Source: CAZKWG01 sp964615375 (GTDB lineage Bacteria > Myxococcota_A > UBA796 > CAZKWG01). Taken from it: 64,000 nucleotides of DNA. The notes beneath the pieces were generated by a model, which was not told the DNA's origin, did not search any database, and saw only the letters and a program-made list of their open reading frames with translations. Both the position numbers and the translations under genes were made by a program. Of this stretch, positions 55,703-64,000 are shown one piece after another; position 1 is the stretch's first letter, and each line of letters starts with the position of its first letter. The stretch is from the NCBI GenBank assembly GCA_964615375.1, contig CAZTOW010000005.1, forward strand, positions 124,001 to 188,000. The letters are read 5' to 3'.

Positions 55703-58700
55703 GACCTGGGGGCCTCCCGCGTGTGCGTGATCGCGCGTTCGGCGCGCACCATCCAGTCGTAGAGCTCTGGATTCCAGTCGCTGAGCCGCACGCCCACGCG
55801 GACCACCTCGACCTCGTTCCGATCTGGGGAGATGTCGTGCCAGATCACCTCTCCCATGAGATGGTAGGAGGCTACCGAAGTGTTCGCCGTTGGGGCATGA
55901 AGAGCGAGCTGAAGGTCGAGGCGCTTCCCTTTCTTGAAGTGGCCCGCGTGGTGCGCTGGGAAGCGAAGGCCCAGCCCCTTGATGGACCAGTCCTGCAAGG
56001 CTCCGCTCGCCAGGAAGGCGGTGGATTCGTCTCGCGCCTCGACGATCACGTCGACCCGTGGTGTCTCCCGGTCGATCGTGTTCTTCCAGCGGCGAACCAG
56101 CCTCCCACGCACAAGCAGGTCGCGAAGCTGGCCGGCGCGTGCTCGGCAGGAGACGGACCACAGACATGCCAGGGAGGCCAACCTGCGCGTCTGCGCCTGG
56201 TCTCGCACCCAGGAGCCCAATGAGAAAACGCGGCCGCGAGGATCGGCGTAGACCCCTTCGATACGGTGAATCGAGGGGTGCTCGTCACTACCTCCATAAT
56301 CCGCGAACTCGACTGAGCGCTGCATGTTGCTGAACTTGTAACCAGCGACCTCGGTCGCCCTGGGGTTCATTTCTCCCATCCCCAGGAGCTCGTTCCGCAG
56401 GCCGCGCCACACCGCCACCGAACGCGCTCCCCGCGAGAGCTCCTTGCAGAACTCACGCGGGATCACGGCCAGCACTTCTCGCGCTACCGCGAAGGCGCGC
56501 AGGCCAGGGAGCCCGTCGCGCTGGAGCAGGGACCAGGGAGGATCCTCAGGGATCTGCCCTCTTCGGATCTTCTTCTGAGCCCTCAGGATGTAGTTGGTGG
56601 TCTCCTCGTCGTCCGAGGTGGCCTGATCGATTTGCCGGTCGAGCTGCCTCAACTGGTCGATGAGTGCTTGCGTCTCTCGGCAGTATTGTGCTGCGAAGGT
56701 CGCGTATTCGTTCTCTTCTGCGGCCTTGCAGCCGTCGGACAGTGCCCTGATCGCGAACTCCAGCTCGGCCATGTACTGGAAGAGGTGCTCCATCAGCGCC
56801 TCGGTGGAGGTTGGTGTGACCACCTCTTCAGGGAGAACCGCGTTGCCTCGCCAGACGGACTGCTGAACCTCCGCACGCCAGAAGAGCTCGCTCTCACGGG
56901 TCAAGGTCCAGAGGTGACCCCTCGTGGACCCGTCCAATTCGACCGGGCTCCAGCTCGAGTCTGTCACCTCATCGATCTCTACGGCCACCTGCGCGAAGGT
57001 CTCTTCGACCGTGCAGGTCTCCAGGAGCTGTTGAATGCGGAGGTGCACAAGCGCGCGCGCCCAGGAGCTGTGGGCGTTCTGTGGGTTGGATGGACGGTTG
57101 TCCACGCGCACGCTCAGGGCCATGCAGGCCAGGAACTGCTCGCGAAAGCGCTCCCAACGCTCCATGCGCGAGATCCCCAGCTCGCGCCAGGCGGCATGCG
57201 CCAGCACGTCCTTGTAGAAGTTCTTCACCAGGGCGACGCGATACGCCTCCGCCTCCTCTTCGTTGGGGATAAAGAGCAGGATCTGCGTGAGGCTCTCCAG
57301 CGCTGCTTTCCACGACTGAGCGGACTCGCGGACGCTGGAGGGGGCGAGGCCGGGGAGGGCCCACCGCTCGACAACCCAGTGTCCAAGCTCGTGAAACAGC
57401 ATGCAAAGCGCAATGGGACTCAGCGCGTGGCCCACACTAAGGCTCAGCACGACGACGTTGCCGGCCATTCGAACCGAGAGCCCCTCGTCGGGTCGGAAGA
57501 CCACCAGGACCGCAGGTCGCACGTCCTCCGGTACCCCCGCCTCCTGATCCGTCGAAGGGTGGAAGGAGAGGTCTGCGATGGCGAAGATCGCATGCGCCAG
57601 CCCGGCGACCATGTTGGAGATCTGATTGACGCCGAAGGGCAACTCGCCGAGCAGCCGAGGCCCACCCAGCAGCACGGGCGAGAACTGGATACGCTGGTGA
57701 TAGGCCGTCTGGCCGTCCAGCAGCCACAGCCGCACCGCGGCCTCGAGCCCCTCTCCCCCGTCGCGCACGCTCGGGTAGAGCAGCTCGGTCTCCACGACCA
57801 GCCGCACCGCCTCGAGGTCCAGCAGCGTGCCGAACATGTCGCGCTGTGAGATGGCATGTCGGATAGCGCCCATCCACTCCCGCACCGCCATCGCCTCGGT
57901 GATCCCCAGGAAGCGACTGGTCAGGAGATCATTGAGACCGTTCTCGTCGCCAGGATCCGGCTGGAATCGCAGCAGGTCGAAGCCGCGAACGCTGTCGACG
58001 CCCGTGGTCTGCCTCACGAGCGCATCGTGAGCCTCTTTCGCGCTCTTTGTGGACTCGACCTCCGTGTCGAAGGTCAGGTAGGACGTGACGTCGAGGATCT
58101 GGCGAGAGACCGCCTCGTCGGCCCGGAACCAGAGGCTCACGGCGGCCATCAGCAGCAGCACCTCCCGCGTGGGTGGGCCGTGCAGCACCAGTCGCAGCGT
58201 GGTCGTGTGCCCGTCCACGCCGCGCCGGACGCGACCGGCACCCTCGCCGTAGGCATCGCACCAGAGCTCGGCGATCTCGAGGACGAAGGGGATCAGCGCG
58301 GACTGGTGGCCCGGCTTCGCCAGCAAGGTGATGGACCACTGCGCCTTCGGCCCGCCCAGGGGCCCACGAGGCGCGGCCTCGATTTGGAGGGCCGACTGTA
58401 TCGTCTCCCAGGTGCAGGCCTCCTGGCTCGTCTGCGCCTCCTCTTCACCCGACATCCGCGAGATGGAGCGTTGGAGGATGGTGCGGGCGAAACCTTCGGG
58501 TGCGCAGCGGGCGGAGGAGCGCAAGAGCCCATACTGTGTACGCACCGTCACGATGATGTGACGGCTCCTGGCGCTCTTCAAGACGCGCTCGGCGTCGTGC
58601 TCCGACCAGCGGTCGCGCTCCCTCCCTCCGCGTTCCTCTGCGCCCCGCTCCGGCCAGCGCCCTCGCTCCCAGGTGTCGAGGATGTCCAGCGTCAGCGCTG

Positions 58701-59424
58701 CCCCGCCCTCGATCGCGTCGCTGCCTACCCCGAGGACGCCCGCGACATCCGGCAGATCGCCGAGCATGATCTCCTCTACCTGGTCGAGGAGCTCGACGAG
58801 CCGGGTGATCTCATCGCTCATCCCGATGAGGAGCAGCTCCGGCCAGCTCCAGCAATTCAGGACGGCGACCTCGCAACCCCCTTTCGTAAAGAGGTCCTGT
58901 ATGCGCCAGGCCACCGCCTCGCGCAGCCTGCGTCCGCCAAGCCCGAGGAGGTGATCACCGATCTTGATGGCGGAGACACACAGGAACGCGGGCGCGCTCA
59001 CCCCCTCCGGGCTCTCGCCACGGAGCCAGTCGAGGACCTTCCAGGCACCCGGTGTTAGCTGGTCGGTGAGCGGCGCGAAGAGGAACTCCTGGGAGATCGC
59101 GCCGATGTGGCTGGATATGCGCGTGATATTGTCAAGATCATCTGCGAAATAGAATACCGCGATGTCGTAGATCCCGATCAGCGCCGCGACAGTCGGCTTG
59201 TACAGCTCGAGCTCGTACTTCTTGTTGAGGAAGGTGCGATTCAGGACCTCTCCTCTTCGGTCCTTCGGCACCACCTTCGTCAGCCGGTTCCCATAGGCTC
59301 GGACGCTCTGCACAAGGCCCCGCGCCACCGTCGGATCCGCGCCTGGGGACTGCTGGCTGAGCGCAACCACGAGAACGGGGCCGGCGAAAGCGGGCTCATG
59401 GTTGTTCAACGTCGTCTCTTCCAT
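55699..59424 (-). CDS. Giant HExxH/PilZ-like protein of unknown function
   Basis: 1241 aa from ATG 59424; the apparent extension to 59469 begins at a non-start codon. The middle holds HELGH at 678-682 in a hydrophobic helix (ALCMLFHELGHWVVERW), a metalloprotease-type motif with a candidate third ligand in NEEEAEAYR. Near the C-terminus RVDVIVEARD and DWSIKGLGLRF resemble a PilZ domain (R-rich strand, D/NxSxxG). The first 650 residues match nothing I know. It is coupled to the KAP NTPase gene, and both are lower in GC than neighbours. Confidence 0.7.
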   Translation of the reverse strand: MEETTLNNHEPAFAGPVLVVALSQQSPGADPTVARGLVQSVRAYGNRLTKVVPKDRRGEVLNRTFLNKKYELELYKPTVAALIGIYDIAVFYFADDLDNITRISSHIGAISQEFLFAPLTDQLTPGAWKVLDWLRGESPEGVSAPAFLCVSAIKIGDHLLGLGGRRLREAVAWRIQDLFTKGGCEVAVLNCWSWPELLLIGMSDEITRLVELLDQVEEIMLGDLPDVAGVLGVGSDAIEGGAALTLDILDTWERGRWPERGAEERGGRERDRWSEHDAERVLKSARSRHIIVTVRTQYGLLRSSARCAPEGFARTILQRSISRMSGEEEAQTSQEACTWETIQSALQIEAAPRGPLGGPKAQWSITLLAKPGHQSALIPFVLEIAELWCDAYGEGAGRVRRGVDGHTTTLRLVLHGPPTREVLLLMAAVSLWFRADEAVSRQILDVTSYLTFDTEVESTKSAKEAHDALVRQTTGVDSVRGFDLLRFQPDPGDENGLNDLLTSRFLGITEAMAVREWMGAIRHAISQRDMFGTLLDLEAVRLVVETELLYPSVRDGGEGLEAAVRLWLLDGQTAYHQRIQFSPVLLGGPRLLGELPFGVNQISNMVAGLAHAIFAIADLSFHPSTDQEAGVPEDVRPAVLVVFRPDEGLSVRMAGNVVVLSLSVGHALSPIALCMLFHELGHWVVERWALPGLAPSSVRESAQSWKAALESLTQILLFIPNEEEAEAYRVALVKNFYKDVLAHAAWRELGISRMERWERFREQFLACMALSVRVDNRPSNPQNAHSSWARALVHLRIQQLLETCTVEETFAQVAVEIDEVTDSSWSPVELDGSTRGHLWTLTRESELFWRAEVQQSVWRGNAVLPEEVVTPTSTEALMEHLFQYMAELEFAIRALSDGCKAAEENEYATFAAQYCRETQALIDQLRQLDRQIDQATSDDEETTNYILRAQKKIRRGQIPEDPPWSLLQRDGLPGLRAFAVAREVLAVIPREFCKELSRGARSVAVWRGLRNELLGMGEMNPRATEVAGYKFSNMQRSVEFADYGGSDEHPSIHRIEGVYADPRGRVFSLGSWVRDQAQTRRLASLACLWSVSCRARAGQLRDLLVRGRLVRRWKNTIDRETPRVDVIVEARDESTAFLASGALQDWSIKGLGLRFPAHHAGHFKKGKRLDLQLALHAPTANTSVASYHLMGEVIWHDISPDRNEVEVVRVGVRLSDWNPELYDWMVRAERAITHTREAPRS

Positions 59425-59594
59425 GGCCACGAGCCCCCAATCCGCAGTTGGACCGACACGTCGCCTCAATTACTGGACCGCAGCGGGATGTCAATGCGCC
59501 GTAGGCCCCAGGTAGGTTTCGAACGGTGCGCGCGCCTCGCAGCGGCAAGCTGCACGCTGCTCCTTCAGCATCCTGGACCTGGCGCCCTGATCGG

Positions 59595-61298
59595 CTAGTC
59601 CGCGCACTCCGAGCGCCAGACCACCCAGGTGTTGCGGCCGAGCCCATCCTCTTCGGTGGGCTCGCGCACGTACTCGTCCTCGTAGGTGACGACGACGTCG
59701 GGACCGCCGTCACCGTCGAGGTCCGTGAGCGCCCAGTTGAGCCCGTCGGTGTACGTGTCCGAGGTGGTCTTGTACCACTCGTCCCAGGAGTAGTCGTTGG
59801 TGGGCGCGCCGAAATTGGGCAGCGACCACTCCTCCATGTCGCCGGAGAAGCGGTCGCCCTCGTTCGGGTAGAGCATCCACACGTCGCGGCCCAGGCGCTC
59901 GGGGGCCTCGTCGCCGCCGGTGACGTACTCGTCGGTGTAGGTGACCACCAGATCGCTGGCGCCGTCGCCGTTCAGGTCGGCCAGCGCCCAGTTGAGGCCG
60001 TCGGTGTAGTAGTCCGAGGTGGTCTTGTACCACTCGTCCCAGGAGTAGTCGCGGTCGGGCTGGCCGAAGCCGGGGAGGTCCCACTCGGCGGCGGCGCTGG
60101 CGAAGCCGTCGCCCTGGTTCTCATAGACCATCCAGGTGTTCCGGCCGAGGCCGTCGGAGGCCTCGTCGCCGCCGGTGACGTACTCGTCGGTCCAGGTCAC
60201 CACGAGATCGACCGCGCCGTCCCCGGTCAGGTCGGTCAAGGCCCAGTTGAGGCCGTCGGTGTAGTGATCGTAGCTGGTCTTGTACCACTCGTCCCAGGAG
60301 TAGTCGCGGTCGGGCTGACCGAAGCCGGGGAGGTCCCACTCGGTGGGGTCGCTGGCGAAGCCATCGCCCTTGTTCTCATAGACCATCCAGGTGTTCCGGC
60401 CGAGGCCGTCCGAGGCCTCGTCGCCGCCGGTGACGTACTCATCGGTCCAGGTCACCACGAGATCGACCGCGCCGTCTCCGGTCAGGTCCATCAAGGCCCA
60501 GTTGAGGCCGTCGGTGTAGTAGTCCGAGGAGGTCTTGTACCACTCGTCCCAGTCGTAGTCGCGGTCGGGCTCGCCGAAGCCGGGGAGATCCCAGGCGACG
60601 GGGTCGCTGGCGAAGCCGTCGCCCTGGTTCTCGTAGACCATCCAGGTGTTCCGGCCGAGGCCGTCGGGGGCCTCGTCGCCGCCGGTGACGTACTCGTCGA
60701 TGTAGGTGACGACGAGATCGACCGCGCCGTCTCCAGTGAGGTCCATCAAGGCCCAGTTGAGGCCGTCGGTGTAGCTGTCGTAGGAGGTCTTGTACCACTC
60801 CTCCCAGGAGTAGTCGCGGTCGGGCTCGCCGAAGCCGGGGAGGTCCCAGGCGACGGGGTCGCTGGCGAAGCGGTCACCCTTGTTCTCGTAGACCATCCAG
60901 GTGTTCCGGCCGAGGCCGTCGGGGGCCTCGTCGCCGCCGGTGACGTACTCGTCGATGTAGGTCACGACGAGGTCGGGCGCGCCGTCGCCGGTGAGGTCCG
61001 TCAGCACCCAGTTGAGGCCGTCGGTGTAGCTGTCGTAGGAGGTCTTGTACCACTCGTCCCAGTCATAGTCGCGGCTGGGCTCGCCGAAGCCAGGGAGATC
61101 CCAGGCCGCGCCCTCGCTCTCGAGCCCGTCGAAGCGGGAGCAGCCGCTCTCGCCCTCGCCCTCGCCACCCTCGCCCTCGCCCTCGCCGCCTTCGCCCTCG
61201 CCTTCGCCCTCGCCCTCGCCGACGAGGACCCCGCCCTTGTCGCCGGTACAGGCGACCAGACCGAGGGCGAGCCACAGCACACCGAGCTCTGCACGCAT
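59595..61298 (-). CDS. FG-GAP/VCBS-type lipoprotein of near-identical repeats
   Basis: 567 aa from ATG 61298, lipobox LGLVAC. A Gly/Glu linker (GEGEGEGGEGE...) is followed by six 84-aa repeats, each with WDLPGFGEPDRDYSW, WYKT, YTDGLNWAL and the Asp-rich DLTGDGAVDLVVT calcium-binding-type loop (FG-GAP/VCBS style), ending NTWMVYEN. The first five repeats are more than 80% alike; the sixth is diverged. A surface protein; DNA repeats are annotated separately. Confidence 0.82.
   Translation of the reverse strand: MRAELGVLWLALGLVACTGDKGGVLVGEGEGEGEGEGGEGEGEGGEGEGESGCSRFDGLESEGAAWDLPGFGEPSRDYDWDEWYKTSYDSYTDGLNWVLTDLTGDGAPDLVVTYIDEYVTGGDEAPDGLGRNTWMVYENKGDRFASDPVAWDLPGFGEPDRDYSWEEWYKTSYDSYTDGLNWALMDLTGDGAVDLVVTYIDEYVTGGDEAPDGLGRNTWMVYENQGDGFASDPVAWDLPGFGEPDRDYDWDEWYKTSSDYYTDGLNWALMDLTGDGAVDLVVTWTDEYVTGGDEASDGLGRNTWMVYENKGDGFASDPTEWDLPGFGQPDRDYSWDEWYKTSYDHYTDGLNWALTDLTGDGAVDLVVTWTDEYVTGGDEASDGLGRNTWMVYENQGDGFASAAAEWDLPGFGQPDRDYSWDEWYKTTSDYYTDGLNWALADLNGDGASDLVVTYTDEYVTGGDEAPERLGRDVWMLYPNEGDRFSGDMEEWSLPNFGAPTNDYSWDEWYKTTSDTYTDGLNWALTDLDGDGGPDVVVTYEDEYVREPTEEDGLGRNTWVVWRSECAD
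59600..61115 (-). repeat. Six tandem 252-bp coding repeats
   Basis: The block CAGTTGAGGCCGTCGGTGTA recurs at about 252-bp steps (60244, 60496, 60748, 61000, and in varied form at 59992 and 59740). Repeat 6 is most diverged. In-frame recombination could change copy number. Confidence 0.8.
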
Positions 61299-61321
61299 CG
61301 AAGCTCCTCCGAATCCGCCGC

Positions 61322-62143
61322 TCAGGGGCGCAGGACGACCGCGTTGATGGTCCCGCGCTCCCCGGCGACGATGAATCGTTCCCCAGCGGCCTGCACCGCC
61401 AGCTGGGTGGACACCGCCCCGTCCAGGTTCAGGGCCTCCACCGCCGCGGTCTCGCGGATCAGGTACTCGGCCCAGACGCCCAGCGAGACGCCCTGGCCCG
61501 AGGTGTCGTCCAGGCGGACGCCGCCCGGCCCGCGGTCGACGCTGTCCTCTTCCGCGAGCGCCACCAGCCACAGCCGGTCCCGGCCCACCACCACCGCCGA
61601 GCGCGCCGCCAGCGGCCCCTCCCGGCGCTTGACCAGGCTCTGGCCGGCGTCCACCACGCGATCGATGGACTGAAGCGCCTCGGTGGGCCCGGGCTGCCAG
61701 GCGTCGCGGTGGACCACGCGCGGGCCGGTGGGTCCCATCAGGAACACGCCCGAGCCGCCGCCTTTGACGAAGGCGGAGCGCTCCTTCCCGCCGCTCACCA
61801 CGAGGCCCATCGCGCGGCCCTCGGTGTCGTAGAAGCCGCCGTTGATCGCCGCCCAGGGCCCCGGATCCGCGGGGAGCAGGCCCTGGAAGTCCGCGACGGC
61901 CCCTTGAGAGGCGATGGACGCGCGGCCGGGCAGCGGTGTTGAGGCCCGCCAGGCCAGCCCGGAGATCGGCCCCCAGGTCCAGCGCTGCTCCTCCAGGCGG
62001 AGCCCGCCCTCCTCCAGCAGCACCGTCGCGGGCTCGACCCCCAGGGCCCACTCCGCGACCGGCGTCGCCGCGTCCGCCTCCTGGCGCCCACCGCACCCGG
62101 AGCCTGACGCGAGCAGCGCCACCATCGTCCACCGAGCGACCAT
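61322..62143 (-). CDS. Phosphodiester glycosidase (NAGPA/DUF2233) lipoprotein
   Basis: 273 aa from ATG 62143, selected because it begins a lipoprotein signal (VALLASGSGC). NAGPA-like features are WAAINGGFYDTEGRAMGLVV near the middle and ALNLDGAVSTQLAV with the terminal segment TINAVVLRP. This family cleaves sugar-phosphodiester bonds. Downstream of the FG-GAP lipoprotein on the same strand order; an upstream ORF extension through 62308 crosses the Rieske leader and is rejected. Confidence 0.8.
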   Translation of the reverse strand: MVARWTMVALLASGSGCGGRQEADAATPVAEWALGVEPATVLLEEGGLRLEEQRWTWGPISGLAWRASTPLPGRASIASQGAVADFQGLLPADPGPWAAINGGFYDTEGRAMGLVVSGGKERSAFVKGGGSGVFLMGPTGPRVVHRDAWQPGPTEALQSIDRVVDAGQSLVKRREGPLAARSAVVVGRDRLWLVALAEEDSVDRGPGGVRLDDTSGQGVSLGVWAEYLIRETAAVEALNLDGAVSTQLAVQAAGERFIVAGERGTINAVVLRP

Positions 62144-62183
62144 CCCGACAGCATAACCCGCCCCGCCGGGATAGTCTGCGCCG

Positions 62184-63194
62184 ATGTCCATCGCCTCGCT
62201 CGCCCCTTTCCCTGAGGGCTGGTACTGTCTCGGGCTCAGCGCGGAGCTCCCCGCCGGATCGGCGCGTCCGGTGCGGATCTGCGGCGAAGATCGCGTGCTC
62301 TTCCGCACGGCCTCCGGTCGCCCCGGCGTGCTGGACGCCTTCTGCCCGCACCTGGGGGCCCACCTGGGTCACGGCAGCCGGGTGGAGGGGGAGCAGCTCC
62401 GCTGCCCCATGCACGGCTTCTGCTTCGACGGGCAGGGCACCTGCGTGTCCACCCCCTACGGCTCGCGGCCGCCGCCCGCCGCTCGCGCCCGCGCCTGGCC
62501 GGTGATCGAGCGCCACGGGCTGCTGCTCACCTGGAGCGGCCCTCCCGACGTCGCGCCGCGCTGGGAGCCGCCCGCGCTCGACGACCAGGGCTGGCGCCCG
62601 CTGCGGATGCGCTGCCTGCCGCTCAAGACCCACGTTCAGGAGATCGCGGAGAACAGCGTCGATCTGGGGCACTTCCCCGAGGTCCACCACTACTGGGACG
62701 TCGAGGAGCTCGCCCCCGCGGAGGTCGAGGGCCCCATCCTCCGCGCCCGCTACGCCTTCTCCCGCGCCAACCCCTTCCTGGCCTCCCTGCCCGGCATCCG
62801 CACGGAGATCTCGGTGCAGGTCATCGGCTTCGGCCTGTCCGTGGTGGACGCGCACGTCCGGGATCTGGACGTCCGCGCGCGGCTCTTCGTGCTCCCCATG
62901 CCGGTGGACGTGGGCCAGAGCGAGCTGCGCGTGGCCGCCACCCTGCCCGTCGCGCCCCAGCCCATCCTGCCCCTGCGCCTGCTCCCCACGGCCCTGCTGC
63001 ACGACATCATCTTCCGGGGCTACGTGGACGACGTGCTGCAGGACCGCCACATCTGGGAGAACAAGCGCTGGGTCTCCCCCCCGGCGCTGGCGCAGGGGGA
63101 CGGGCCCATCGGCCGCTACCGGAGCTGGGCCCGCCAGTTCTACAAGCCGACCAGCGACGGATCCTCGATGAGCAGCGCCGCCACGACCACCTGA
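62184..63194 (+). CDS. Rieske non-heme-iron oxygenase
   Basis: 336 aa from ATG 62184. Rieske ligands: CPHLGAHLGHG and CPMHGFCF (C-x-H, C-x2-H). Catalytic-iron segment AENSVDLGHFPEVHHYW provides the D-x2-H-x4-H triad. It most resembles the ketosteroid/cholesterol-7-desaturase type (KshA/DAF-36) oxygenases, with a hydrophobic C-terminal half. Substrate would be a sterol or other lipid, by analogy only. Reductase partner is not adjacent. Its end overlaps the convergent gene by 55 bp. Confidence 0.82.
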   Translation: MSIASLAPFPEGWYCLGLSAELPAGSARPVRICGEDRVLFRTASGRPGVLDAFCPHLGAHLGHGSRVEGEQLRCPMHGFCFDGQGTCVSTPYGSRPPPAARARAWPVIERHGLLLTWSGPPDVAPRWEPPALDDQGWRPLRMRCLPLKTHVQEIAENSVDLGHFPEVHHYWDVEELAPAEVEGPILRARYAFSRANPFLASLPGIRTEISVQVIGFGLSVVDAHVRDLDVRARLFVLPMPVDVGQSELRVAATLPVAPQPILPLRLLPTALLHDIIFRGYVDDVLQDRHIWENKRWVSPPALAQGDGPIGRYRSWARQFYKPTSDGSSMSSAATTT

Positions 63195-64000
63195 GCCACG
63201 TAGTCGTTGAGCAGCCCCTTCTCCTGGAGGGCGAAGACGTCGCGCGTCCCGCCCGCGCGGATGGCGGCGTCCACGGCGTTCGGCCCCTGGTTGTAGGCCG
63301 CGAGCGCCAGCCCCCAGTCCCCGTAGCGGGCGTGGTTGTCGCTGAGCAGGTCGATGGCGGCCTCGGTCTCCTTCGCCACGTCCAGGCGCTCGTCCACGCC
63401 GCCGTCGACCACCAGCCCGTACTCGCGGGCCGTGGACCGGATGAACATCCAGTAGCCGGCCCCGCGGCTCTGCTCGGGCACGCGCGCGTCCAGCTCGGCG
63501 CCGGTGAGGTTCTGGTAGCCGCTCTCGATCAGCGGGATGGCTGAGAGCGCCCGGGGGAGGCCGCGCGCGGCCAGGGCCTGCTCGAAGGCGGGGCCGTGCT
63601 CGGGGTAGCGGGCGAGCCCGGCCTGCACCCAGGCCCGCCCGCCCGGGGTGGCGATCAGGCGCTGGGCGGCCTCCACCACGGCGGCGTTGACAACCAAGGG
63701 AAATCCGCCCTCGGGCTCCATCTGGCGGGCGACCCGGATCAGCTCCGCGCTGGAGACCGTCCGCGTGGCCAGCGCGCGGTCGCCGGCCCAGGCGACGGAG
63801 AGGACGAGGGGCAGCCCGAGCAGGGCGAGCGCGCGGGACAGGGGAGAGCGGTTGGGCGTTGGGGGCTTCAGCACAGCTTCAATCCTCCTCTTCAGCAGGG
63901 ATGGCCTCGGCGAGACGAGGCCGGGGAAGGCGAGCGGGGTGGCGCGGGCGGCCACGGCGTAGAGGGCCTCGGCGTAGCGTCGGGCGGACACCCCGCGGGC
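63140..64000 (-). CDS. M56-like region fused to lytic transglycosylase domain, 5' end off window
   Basis: The frame is open to base 64000; the GTG at 63991 is internal. The visible start (SARRYAEALYAVAARATPLA ... SLLKRRIEAVL) resembles the end of an M56/BlaR1-like peptidase domain; a membrane helix follows (LALLGLPLVLSVAWAG). The C-terminus is a soluble lytic transglycosylase domain: IPLIESGYQN (catalytic Glu), GAGYWMFIRSTAREYGL, YGDWGLALAAYNQGPNAV. It should cleave peptidoglycan in the periplasm. Confidence 0.68.
   Translation of the reverse strand, partial: ARGVSARRYAEALYAVAARATPLAFPGLVSPRPSLLKRRIEAVLKPPTPNRSPLSRALALLGLPLVLSVAWAGDRALATRTVSSAELIRVARQMEPEGGFPLVVNAAVVEAAQRLIATPGGRAWVQAGLARYPEHGPAFEQALAARGLPRALSAIPLIESGYQNLTGAELDARVPEQSRGAGYWMFIRSTAREYGLVVDGGVDERLDVAKETEAAIDLLSDNHARYGDWGLALAAYNQGPNAVDAAIRAGGTRDVFALQEKGLLNDYVAQVVVAALLIEDPSLVGL

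Noticed and set aside
59600..61115. CRISPR array from regular repeats
   Set aside because: Repeats are 252 bp, coding and without spacers.
59526..61673. 715-aa plus-strand ORF of regular Val/Ala/Gly repeats
   Set aside because: Exact antisense of the FG-GAP lipoprotein repeats; the minus frame has signal, lipobox and Asp-rich loops.

Overview
The window (very high GC, roughly 70% or more by eye) looks like a chromosomal segment of a Myxococcota-type ('deltaproteobacterial') Gram-negative bacterium. Pointers: many lipoproteins with lipoboxes carrying MopE-like Cys/Asp repeats, IPT, Kelch, ASH, vWA and FG-GAP domains; a membrane-anchored Ser/Thr kinase with an extracellular DUF4352-like domain; a TIGR02147-like protein; heavy use of sigma-54 promoters; and a respiratory nitrate reductase cluster. 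No rRNA, tRNA or CRISPR array was seen. The placement is inference; no marker gene other than gyrA is present. Layout: 1-733 is a truncated TIGR02147-like gene. 1117-3185 is a small sigma-54 operon (unknown 106-aa protein, radical SAM/SPASM enzyme, VTT-domain membrane protein). 3213-5882 holds an enoyl-CoA hydratase-like protein and the Ser/Thr kinase. 5934-7693 is a lower-GC ATPase + TOPRIM-like pair resembling defence cassettes. 7745-13178 is a surface-lipoprotein cluster. 13200-13918 is a VapBC-type toxin-antitoxin pair with its own promoter/operator. 13933-25632 is mixed housekeeping (catalase-like protein, RNase Z, FAD oxidoreductase, sulfatase-fold lipoprotein, gyrA) with secreted lipoproteins. 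25696-29173 is a compact operon of a NACHT NTPase, an ADP-ribosyltransferase-like protein and a 64-aa protein, followed by a 305-aa helical protein. 29359-30468 has an ArsR regulator and a GST. 30483-35810 is a MacAB-type ABC export operon, a TPR protein and an O-antigen-ligase-like protein. 36176-39309 has a glycosyltransferase, a nucleotidyltransferase and a degenerate phosphotransferase. 39372-40280 is a TnpA_REP-like protein that has lost its HUH histidines. 40419-53367 is the nitrate/NO section: a YwiC/NnrS/DUF2249 operon, a Nap operon (cytochrome c, four-cluster ferredoxin, NrfD, NapD, NapA, NapB-like tetraheme), an Rrf2 regulator with three Cys, and a porin. 53741-59424 is a two-gene cassette of a giant HExxH/PilZ-like protein plus a KAP-like NTPase. 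59595-64000 has an FG-GAP repeat lipoprotein, a phosphodiester-glycosidase lipoprotein, a Rieske oxygenase and an M56-like/lytic-transglycosylase fusion running off the right edge. How genes work together: the strongest integrating signal is regulatory. Four transcription units (1117, 40419, 44733, 52180) each carry a canonical -24/-12 sigma-54 promoter, and each has a copy of one 16-bp palindrome (consensus TGTGTGATTTCACACA) 50-165 bp upstream. Three of these units are nitrate/NO related, so this is read as one regulon of an unidentified activator, and the radical-SAM operon appears to belong to it. The three ATPase-centred cassettes (5934, 26492, 53741) are of lower GC than their neighbours and are the best candidates for undescribed defence or conflict systems; their functions are inferred, not shown.
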